From: Gemmatimonadota bacterium | GTDB lineage: Bacteria > Latescibacterota > UBA2968 > UBA8231 | Direction: 5' to 3' | DNA length: 64,000 nucleotides | Assembly (NCBI GenBank): GCA_018673255.1 | Contig: JABHDC010000142.1 | Coordinates: 50,420-114,419, forward strand | Part shown: piece after piece, positions 51,599 to 58,537 of the stretch | Numbering within the stretch: position 1 is the first letter of the stretch | Layout of the letters: the number at the start of each line of letters is the position of its first letter | Program-made: the position numbers and the translations under genes | Notes under the pieces: model-generated | What the model saw: only the letters and a program-made list of their open reading frames with translations | Database searches by the model: none | Told to the model about the DNA's origin: nothing

Positions 51599-53542
51599 TC
51601 AGTCAATCTCTCGAACCCAGACCAGCATCTGGCCCGGCTCGCGATTGTCCCACATGGCATACGGAATCGCCCGGATCGCACATGCTGCCGCGTGCGGTGC
51701 GTGCGTCCGATAGAGTTCAGTGTCGTTCCAGTCTTCGTTCACCAGGTTGGTGGCGGTCGCCTCGACGACGGTGATGCCACCGAGCAGGTCAGGTTCGTGC
51801 CGGGCGTGCAGACCAGCACCCCGTGGCAGACCGATACTGGCCAGAGACGTTGTACCATTGTCCACCTGCTCCAGGCAGTAGACGATCGGTCCCCGCTGCA
51901 AGGCGACCTTGCCCGCCGCCATGCGAACCTCGGGTCGGGCGTAGACCCGCTCCACTGGCATGTCGAGATCCAGTTCGACCACGTCGCCGTCCTTCCACAC
52001 CCGCCGCAGGCAGGCGTACCCTTTGCCACTGCGCGCCTCGTGCAGGGGCTCTTCCTCCGGCTTCCCATTCACTCTCAAGGTGGCATTCGAACACCATCCG
52101 GGAATCCGCAGATTCAGCGCTGCCTCCACCTCACGATCGGGTGTCACCTCGATCCGGATTTGCCCAGACCACGGGTAATCGGTCTCGACGCGCAGCCTCA
52201 ACCGGGTCGAACCCGCATCGAGTTCCGCCTCACCCGCCGCATACAGATGGACCCACGCGTCACTGCCCTCAGCGTAGGCATAGTGACCGAGACTGGCGAT
52301 CAGGCGCGCCACATTCGGCGGACAGCAGGCACAACCGAACCAGTCCTGCCGGTGGTGTGAGCCCGTGCTGGCCAGCGGGTTCACGTAGAAGTAGCGCTGC
52401 CCATCCAGCGACAGGCCGCTGAGCACGCCATTGTAGAGGGCCCGCTCCATCACGTCTGCATACTCGGCGATGCCGTAGAGATCGGCCATGCGCCGAGCCC
52501 AGAAGACCAGGCCGATGGCGGCGCACGTCTCACAATAGGACGTCTCTTCCGGCAGATCGTATTCGGTCGTGAATCGTTCCCCCTCGCCCGAAGCACCCAC
52601 CGATCCGGTCACATACATCTGCGTGTGAACCACATTGTCCCAGAGCCGATCCACGGCCATGCCCAGGGCCCCATCGGCACCCCGGGCAACCAGATCGGTC
52701 ATGCCACTGTAGAGATACATAGCCCGCACGGCATGGCCTGTCGCACGCTCCAACTGACGCACCGGCTTGTCCGCCTGAACGTATTCGTAGGGGCCTGCCG
52801 TCTGGAACCGCCATTTACCGGGTTCCTCGCCACGAGTCACAGCCTCTGTATCGTAGTAGTGCGGCTCGAGCGCCCCTCGTTCGTCAACGAAGTAGCGGGC
52901 CAGATCCAGATGCCGGCCATTTCCTGTCGCTTCGGCCAGGCGCACGAGAGCCAGTTCAATCTCCTCGTGCCCCGGATAACCACGCTTCTTGCCCTCTTCA
53001 CGCCCGAAGACGGTGGCAATGTAGCCGGCATACTTGTCCATGGCCCTCAGCAGACGATCCTCGCCGGTCGCTTCGCTGTGCGCCACGGCGGCCTCCATCA
53101 GGTGACCGGCGCAATACAACTCGTGCCAGTCGCGCAGATTCGTCCAGCGCTCGTCCGGTGCGACACTCCGAAACCAGCAATTGAGATAACCGTCATCCTC
53201 CTGTAGGGCCAACACACGCTCGACCACATCCGCCACACGCAGGGCAAGATCCGTGTCCGGATGGGTCGCCAGACTGTAGGAGGCCGCTTCCAACCACTTG
53301 GCGATGTCGGAATCCCAGAAGATGTGACGCGATTGGCGGTCGCCCGTCCGCCATGTCGGATCCAGCGCCTGCAGTCGATTCGTCTCAACCAGCTTGTCGT
53401 GCTGGCCAGGCAGTGTGTGTGACCTGAGAATCTGCTGACGCTGCGCCCAGAAACCGTCACTGAAGCTGACGCTGCGAAGTGGCGCCGGGCGGGCCTGGAC
53501 CTGGGGGGCGGTGTGGGTCGCAGCGGGTGGCGTAGTACTCAC
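51599..53542 (-). CDS. GH127 beta-L-arabinofuranosidase family protein
   Basis: 647 aa. GH127 has a Zn-bound Cys nucleophile. The Zn ligands appear as Glu and Cys in YCETCAAIG, and two Cys in CACCPPNVAR, the second motif holding the nucleophile. The acid/base Glu fits GEGERF 16 residues earlier, at the position known for HypBA1. The start is GTG 53542, with AGGAAGGA 7 bp upstream; the longer frame to 53584 lacks a signal. There is no signal peptide. It heads the operon with the isomerase and the Nramp-like carrier. Confidence 0.92.
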   Translation of the reverse strand: MSTTPPAATHTAPQVQARPAPLRSVSFSDGFWAQRQQILRSHTLPGQHDKLVETNRLQALDPTWRTGDRQSRHIFWDSDIAKWLEAASYSLATHPDTDLALRVADVVERVLALQEDDGYLNCWFRSVAPDERWTNLRDWHELYCAGHLMEAAVAHSEATGEDRLLRAMDKYAGYIATVFGREEGKKRGYPGHEEIELALVRLAEATGNGRHLDLARYFVDERGALEPHYYDTEAVTRGEEPGKWRFQTAGPYEYVQADKPVRQLERATGHAVRAMYLYSGMTDLVARGADGALGMAVDRLWDNVVHTQMYVTGSVGASGEGERFTTEYDLPEETSYCETCAAIGLVFWARRMADLYGIAEYADVMERALYNGVLSGLSLDGQRYFYVNPLASTGSHHRQDWFGCACCPPNVARLIASLGHYAYAEGSDAWVHLYAAGEAELDAGSTRLRLRVETDYPWSGQIRIEVTPDREVEAALNLRIPGWCSNATLRVNGKPEEEPLHEARSGKGYACLRRVWKDGDVVELDLDMPVERVYARPEVRMAAGKVALQRGPIVYCLEQVDNGTTSLASIGLPRGAGLHARHEPDLLGGITVVEATATNLVNEDWNDTELYRTHAPHAAACAIRAIPYAMWDNREPGQMLVWVREID

Positions 53543-53640
53543 GTAGGTGTCCTTCCTCAGATGCTGATTTGGATGCGGTGGCAATCTAAGGGAGGTCGAG
53601 ATGTGAGACCAACCGGGTGGCCCCGTCTAGGCCACCGCGT

Positions 53641-54363
53641 CTAGGCCACCTCGGACTCGGCCGCAGGCATCCCCTCAGCCTCTTCGAACAACTGCGCATT
53701 CCCCTTCTTGCCGATGACGCTCAGAGCCCCCATGTGGCGCAGGCTGTAGGTCATCTTGCCGGCCAGGGCGAGGCGCACGCCGGCCGCCTTCGACAACTCC
53801 CGATTCGTGAAGGGCCGCGGCAGGTCAACGCCATTGGGAAGGAATTTCAGAAAATCCGCCGCTTCCTCGAAACGGCACTGCTCGACCACTTCCAGCAGGC
53901 GGCGATCATAGGCTCGCCATTCCGGATGACGCCACGAGCCATTGCCGTCGTAGCAGCGTACGACCTCTTCCTGAATCAACAACACTTCGACAGCAAAGGT
54001 CTCACGCTCGACGAGGTGCCCGATACTCACCATCTCGTTGAAAACGTCCTCAACGCGACCACGCTTGGGTGACTTCCGTCGGCCGAAGGGTTCTCCATCG
54101 GCATCCACCTTCACGATCCACTTTTCTGTCGCAATGGGATGAACCAGACGCACACTGCGCGTCTGTGTCAGTTCGCCCAGTTTGCGCTTGAGTGGCGCAA
54201 AACTTCGCGTCTGGATCTCTACGAGTAGATCGTCATCGCGCACGATATCGATGACATAACCATCCACCCTCTCCTCCACACGATCCTGTGGGCGGGCATA
54301 CCAGGCCTTGACCGAGGCGTGCAACGACTTCTCCTGCAACACGCCGATGTGCGGTTGGGTCAC
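53641..54363 (-). CDS. Putative PD-(D/E)XK nuclease-like protein with winged helix
   Basis: 240 aa. The N-terminal half has VDGYVIDIVRDDDLLVEIQTRSF, which matches the D-x(n)-E-x-Q core of PD-(D/E)XK proteins (Asp in IDIV, E-I-Q, then Arg/Ser). LHASVKAWY begins the protein, and the middle has SVRLVHPIATEKWIV. The C-terminal 50 residues (FTNRELSKAAGVRLALAGKMTYSLRHMGAL) look like a winged helix. I remember this architecture as a conserved family of unknown function in several phyla. It follows the kinase gene on the same strand by 75 bp. A DNA-related role is possible but not shown. Confidence 0.65.
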   Translation of the reverse strand: MTQPHIGVLQEKSLHASVKAWYARPQDRVEERVDGYVIDIVRDDDLLVEIQTRSFAPLKRKLGELTQTRSVRLVHPIATEKWIVKVDADGEPFGRRKSPKRGRVEDVFNEMVSIGHLVERETFAVEVLLIQEEVVRCYDGNGSWRHPEWRAYDRRLLEVVEQCRFEEAADFLKFLPNGVDLPRPFTNRELSKAAGVRLALAGKMTYSLRHMGALSVIGKKGNAQLFEEAEGMPAAESEVA

Positions 54364-54432
54364 GTAGTGATTCCCTTGGACAGATAGCGCCTGTTCACGC
54401 GACGGCGGGGAGCCGGTATTGCGGGGATGCTT

Positions 54433-54449
54433 AGTGCCCTAGGGGCACT
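54433..54449 (-). terminator. Hairpin overlapping the histidine kinase stop codon
   Basis: AGTGCCC (54433-54439) and GGGCACT (54443-54449) form a perfect 7-bp stem with a TAG loop that includes part of the minus-strand stop codon. Confidence 0.45.
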
Positions 54450-56853
54450 GATCAGTCAACGTCCGGGGAGGACGCAGGGGTAGTATCAAGGTAAAGGTGG
54501 AGCCCACACCTTGCTCGCTTCTGACTTCGATCGAGCCACCATGGTCCTCCATGATCTGATAACAAATCGACAGTCCCAGGCCGGTGCCCACGCCGACACC
54601 CTTCGTCGTGAATCCGGGATCAAAGACCTTCGACACATCCTCTTCAGGGATGCCGCTGCCCGTGTCGGCAATGGTGATCTGCACGGTGTCATTCTTCAAC
54701 GATGTCGTGATGGAGATCGTGCCACTGCCATCGATCGCCTGCTGGGCATTGTTGAGGATATTGAGGAAGACCTGGTTGAGACGACCGGGATAACAGGTCA
54801 CCGGTGGGATGTCACCATAGTGACGCTCAACCTCAACACGACTCTTGATGTCGTGATTGATGAGCATGAGGGAATCATCGATGCCCTCGTGCAGATTGGC
54901 CTCTTTGAGCTCAGCCTGATCGAGGCGGGCGAAATTACGCAGAGAGCGGACGATCGTCGTCACCCGTTGCGACCCTGACTCGATCACCTTGTTCGACTCA
55001 TCGATCACCTTCAGCACCTTCTGCAGTGGCGATCCTTCCTGCCTGCTCTCCGGATAGTGTTCGTCAATCGTGTCACGCAGCTTCCCCACAGCACGAACGA
55101 GGGTATCGTGCATGCTGTGGATGGCGCCTACCGGCGTGTTGATCTCATGCGCGATGCCCGCCACCAGCGACCCCAGAGCAGCCATCTTCTCGGATTGCAC
55201 GAGTCGTGCCTGAGTCGATCGCAGTTCGATATTTATCCGTTCCTGACTCGCGATGGCATCCTTGATGCGAGTGATATCATGAACCACGATCTGCACGGAG
55301 TGCACGGCGCCATCTTCCGTGAATTGCGGATAGGCTCCCTCTGACCCGCAGCGGTATTCTCCATCCCGATCCCTGAATCGAAATTCGGCATTCTCGACCG
55401 TTTCGCCCTTGAGGGCGCGGGCCATGGCGAGATTGACGACCTCGACATCGTCAGGATGCACGATATCCAGTGCGATCCGTGAATTGTCGTAGAAGTCTTG
55501 TGGGTCGCGCCCCAACCAGTCCTTCACCTGGGGACTGACGTAGGTATAGTTGCCGCTGACGCCGAGTACGAAAACAACGAAATCCGGCGTCTCCAGCAGC
55601 GCCCGATAGCGGGCCTCGGAGAGGCTCAAATTGCGCAAATCCTCGATGCGTTTCAGACCCGTCGACAGGGCCTCGGCCAGCTCCACCAGTATCCCCAGGT
55701 CGACCTCACTGTAGGGATTCGGATGCAGGGAATTGATCGCCAGCGTACCCTGCGCAATGGGCAGATCAATCACGGCGCGTACGCGCGATCGGCTCTGCAA
55801 GTAGGCGCGTTCGTTGTAGGGGTCGTCTGCTTCGATATCAGGCCGGTAGACCGGTTCACCGCCCTGCCAGAATCTCAGCACCGTCTCGACAGAACTGGGT
55901 GTGTCGGACTCCATCCAACCACCCCCCGGCTTTGAACTGCGGGATCGGCGAATGGGTGGGTCCTTTGACATATCGAGCAGATTGACGCCGAAGTTCTGGT
56001 AGGAAATCCCCAGCGCGTCCAGGCCGTCACCGATGGCCAGCAGAACCTTGTCGAGATCGGCCTCGGATCGCATGAGCAGGATCTCTTCACGAACCCGCTG
56101 CAGTGCCTGCCGCCGAACATCATCACGCTTCTGCTGGGTCACATCGCGAGCAAAGCCGACATAGCACTCCGGTTCGTCACGATCATTGCGCACGGCGAAG
56201 GCGAGCAACTCAACGATCAGCTCGTGACCATCCTTGTGACAACCGGTGATCTCGCCTCGAAAGCTGCCTTCCTCCTGAAGTGCGGTGCCGATGACGGTGC
56301 CCATCTCCACAGAGCAGTGCGCGGCCGGTGTCTTGCCACGCAGTTCTTCAATGGTGTAGCCAAGCAGCTGTTCGTGGGCCGGATTCTGCTCGATGTAGGT
56401 GCCATCCAGATCGTAGATGGCGACCGCATCGCGTGTCGTCGTCAGAATGCTCCAATAGCGACGCAGGCGTTCCTGCATCGCATGGCTTTCGGTCACATCA
56501 CGAGCGATGCCTTCACCGCCGATACACACGCCTTCCTCATCGAACAACAGGCGTCGGTGCAGTTCGAAGTAATGCGTCTGCCCATCGCGATCGAGAAGGC
56601 GCACATCAATCGCCCGCACTTCCCGGTCGGCGCGACGCAAGGACTCCGCAAATGCAGCCCCTGCACGACTCAGATCATCGGGGTGAACCAGATCGAAGGA
56701 CATGCGACCGATGAGTTCGTCGACCCTGTATCCGAGAATAGGGCCAACGGACTCACTTATCGACGTGAGCGTCCCCTTGGGATCGACACGATACACCAGG
56801 TCGGGCGTCTGTTCGAAGACGTCGCGGATGTCCTTGTCGAGTTCGACGGTCAT
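54439..56853 (-). CDS. Hybrid-input sensor histidine kinase (PAS-PAS-GAF-PAS)
   Basis: 804 aa, soluble. PAS1 (about 10-125: VFEQTPDLVYRVD) and PAS2 (about 130-250: ILTTTRDAVAIYDLDG) are followed by a GAF-like domain (about 275-435) and PAS3 (about 445-560: TPDFVVFVLGVSG). A coiled coil leads to HisKA with the H-box GIAHEINTPVGAIH, then HATPase_c with N box LLNILNNAQQAI, G1 ADTGSGIPE and G2 GTGLGLSIC. There are no membrane segments, so it senses cytoplasmic signals. ATG 56853 is the start; the open frame to 57111 overlaps the receiver gene in another frame and is spurious. It is 40 bp after receiver 2. Confidence 0.92.
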   Translation of the reverse strand: MTVELDKDIRDVFEQTPDLVYRVDPKGTLTSISESVGPILGYRVDELIGRMSFDLVHPDDLSRAGAAFAESLRRADREVRAIDVRLLDRDGQTHYFELHRRLLFDEEGVCIGGEGIARDVTESHAMQERLRRYWSILTTTRDAVAIYDLDGTYIEQNPAHEQLLGYTIEELRGKTPAAHCSVEMGTVIGTALQEEGSFRGEITGCHKDGHELIVELLAFAVRNDRDEPECYVGFARDVTQQKRDDVRRQALQRVREEILLMRSEADLDKVLLAIGDGLDALGISYQNFGVNLLDMSKDPPIRRSRSSKPGGGWMESDTPSSVETVLRFWQGGEPVYRPDIEADDPYNERAYLQSRSRVRAVIDLPIAQGTLAINSLHPNPYSEVDLGILVELAEALSTGLKRIEDLRNLSLSEARYRALLETPDFVVFVLGVSGNYTYVSPQVKDWLGRDPQDFYDNSRIALDIVHPDDVEVVNLAMARALKGETVENAEFRFRDRDGEYRCGSEGAYPQFTEDGAVHSVQIVVHDITRIKDAIASQERINIELRSTQARLVQSEKMAALGSLVAGIAHEINTPVGAIHSMHDTLVRAVGKLRDTIDEHYPESRQEGSPLQKVLKVIDESNKVIESGSQRVTTIVRSLRNFARLDQAELKEANLHEGIDDSLMLINHDIKSRVEVERHYGDIPPVTCYPGRLNQVFLNILNNAQQAIDGSGTISITTSLKNDTVQITIADTGSGIPEEDVSKVFDPGFTTKGVGVGTGLGLSICYQIMEDHGGSIEVRSEQGVGSTFTLILPLRPPRTLTDQCP

Positions 56854-56893
56854 CTGCTCACCGGAGCCGGGGTAAGAGACAAGACCTGCTCCC

Positions 56894-57370
56894 TCAGGAG
56901 AAGGCCTTGTAGATCTCTTGTTGAATGCCCTGCAGGTCTGAATAGGCCCGATTGATCTCGTCGATCTTGCCACGCAGCTGACGCAGTAAGTGCCCCTTCT
57001 CCAGGCCATTGCGAATGATGATCTGCAGATCATCATTGTCCCAGGGCTTCTCGACATATTGGAACAACCCGACCTCGTTGATCGCCTTGATCGCATTCTC
57101 CTTGTCGGCATAACCAGTCAGGATAATGCGGGTCACGTCGGGTTTGGCTTCCCTCACCTTGGCCAGCAACGAGATCCCATCCATCTCCGGCATCAGATAG
57201 TCGGAGATGATCAGATGGACTTCGTTGTCGCGGATGAACTCCAATGCGTCAGCGGGCTTCGTGAAGGTGTGGACGTCGTAGTCCGTCTCCAGCGTCAGGA
57301 AGGACTTGATGCTGGTGAGCACCATCTCTTCATCATCGACGACGACGATGCGCTCGTTGCTCTCTGACAC
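56894..57370 (-). CDS. Response regulator with coiled-coil tail (copy 2)
   Basis: 158 aa. Receiver domain with acidic pair VVVDDEEMV, phospho-acceptor Asp57 in LIISDYLMPEMDG, Thr in IILTGYAD and Lys in YVEKPWD. A C-terminal helix, RGKIDEINRAYSDLQGIQQ, follows instead of an output domain. It is about two-thirds identical to the next-upstream receiver at 57.4-57.9 kb, including the tail, so the two are a tandem duplication. It lies 47 bp after that receiver and 40 bp before the kinase, which is the likely partner. Confidence 0.9.
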   Translation of the reverse strand: MSESNERIVVVDDEEMVLTSIKSFLTLETDYDVHTFTKPADALEFIRDNEVHLIISDYLMPEMDGISLLAKVREAKPDVTRIILTGYADKENAIKAINEVGLFQYVEKPWDNDDLQIIIRNGLEKGHLLRQLRGKIDEINRAYSDLQGIQQEIYKAFS

Positions 57371-57417
57371 GACTCCGCTCCCGTTATTGCGTTGTACGCC
57401 GCCTGTGGGACGACCCG

Positions 57418-57909
57418 TTACGCAAAAGCCTTGAGGATTTCCTGCTGTACGCCCTGCAATTCAGCGTAGGCGCTGTTGATCTGCTGCACCTTCTCCTGCA
57501 ATGTCCGCAACAACTGCTGCTTCTCCAGCCCATTGCGGATGATGAGGTGCAGATTGTCGTTGTCCCAGGGCTTCTCCACGTACTGGAAGAGTCCGACCTC
57601 GTTGATCGCCTTGATCGCGTTCTCTTTGTCGGAGTATCCAGTGAGGATGATGCGTGGCACCTCTGGCTTGAGGTCACGAACCTTGCCCAGGAATGTGATC
57701 CCGTCCATCTGTGGCATGAGATAGTCGGAGATGACGAGATCGACCTCGTTCTCTTCTACGTAGGTCAACGCCTGTTCGGGGTTGGTACGCGTAACGACCT
57801 CGTAGTCCGTCTCGAGGGACAAGAAAGAATCGATGCTGGTGAGCACCATATCCTCATCATCGACGATGAGGATGACCTCGGTTCTTGGCGCGTGCACAGA
57901 TTCGATCAT
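57418..57909 (-). CDS. Response regulator with coiled-coil tail (copy 1)
   Basis: 163 aa. The receiver has IVDDEDMV, phospho-acceptor Asp62 in VISDYLMPQMDG, Thr in IILTGYSD and Lys in YVEKPWDNDN. The C-terminal coiled coil (LQEKVQQINSAYAELQGVQQ) mirrors copy 2. No output domain is present; such KPW-type receivers usually talk to partner proteins. It follows the cyclic-nucleotide-binding gene by 31 bp. Confidence 0.9.
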   Translation of the reverse strand: MIESVHAPRTEVILIVDDEDMVLTSIDSFLSLETDYEVVTRTNPEQALTYVEENEVDLVISDYLMPQMDGITFLGKVRDLKPEVPRIILTGYSDKENAIKAINEVGLFQYVEKPWDNDNLHLIIRNGLEKQQLLRTLQEKVQQINSAYAELQGVQQEILKAFA

Positions 57910-57940
57910 CGGTGTCTCTCACAGGTGATGTGCATGATCT

Positions 57941-58363
57941 CTAGCCTCCAAGACGACCGATCAAACCGCGGACACGGCCGACAAGGGCCTTGAGAACACC
58001 TTCAGTGATCTCCACATTGTCGGCCAGTAGATCGATGAAGGCATCTTTGTCGAGTCGCAACAGGTGCGACTCTTTCAGCGCAGTCGCCGCCGACATCCTG
58101 GGCTCATCATCGAACAGAGCCCAGGTGCCAAAGGCCTCACCGGCCCCGGCGACGGTGATCTCCAGATCGTCTCGATGGAGCCGCACGCGACCACTCACGA
58201 CCAGATACATGGCACTTGCCGGATCGCGCTCGGAGTAGACGACACCCCCCTCGGGATGACTCTCTTCGGCCACGATTGCCGCAAGATACGCCAGTTCTTC
58301 ACTCGACACCTGCGAGAACACATCTACGTCCTGCAGGGCGATGACTTTGTCGATGGTGCTCAG
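57941..58363 (-). CDS. Cyclic-nucleotide-binding-domain protein with apparent CTG start
   Basis: About 140 aa, a stand-alone CNB domain. The phosphate-binding cassette is GEAFGTWALFDDEPRMSAATA, with G-E and a basic residue (read as GEAFGTWAL and EPRMSA), and the fold begins LSTIDKVIALQDVDVFSQVS. The annotated GTG at 58321 falls inside that conserved first helix. The frame has no ATG, GTG or TTG above it down to a stop, but CTG 58363 has GGGGAAG 7 bp upstream. A CTG start is therefore proposed. It follows the HEAT-fused transporter gene; elsewhere such transporters carry a CNB domain on the same chain. Confidence 0.7.
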   Translation of the reverse strand: MSTIDKVIALQDVDVFSQVSSEELAYLAAIVAEESHPEGGVVYSERDPASAMYLVVSGRVRLHRDDLEITVAGAGEAFGTWALFDDEPRMSAATALKESHLLRLDKDAFIDLLADNVEITEGVLKALVGRVRGLIGRLGG

Positions 58364-58482
58364 CAGAGCGCTTCCCCTACGACGAACCGAACCAGCGGCG
58401 CACGGACAGGATCACTGCAGAACTCGAACGAGCGTAAGATGTTGTTTTTTCTGACACCTTCCACCCGCCGATGCAGCCTTCT

Positions 58483-58511
58483 TAAGTACGGGTTTGGCAG
58501 GACAGCGTCAA
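58483..58511 (-). promoter_or_regulatory. Candidate promoter for the CNB-receivers-kinase genes
   Basis: On the minus strand TTGACG (58511-58506) is followed after 17 bp by TACTTA (58488-58483). The -35 matches 5 of 6 bases; the -10 is weak. It would let the signalling genes be transcribed apart from the transporters. Confidence 0.33.
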
Positions 58512-58537
58512 CCGACATTATGCGTTCAGCCATGCAT

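Noticed and set aside
56854..57111. N-terminal extension of the histidine kinase frame
   Set aside because: This frame overlaps the receiver gene and its translation is Arg/Ser-rich and not protein-like; ATG 56853 starts a clean PAS domain.
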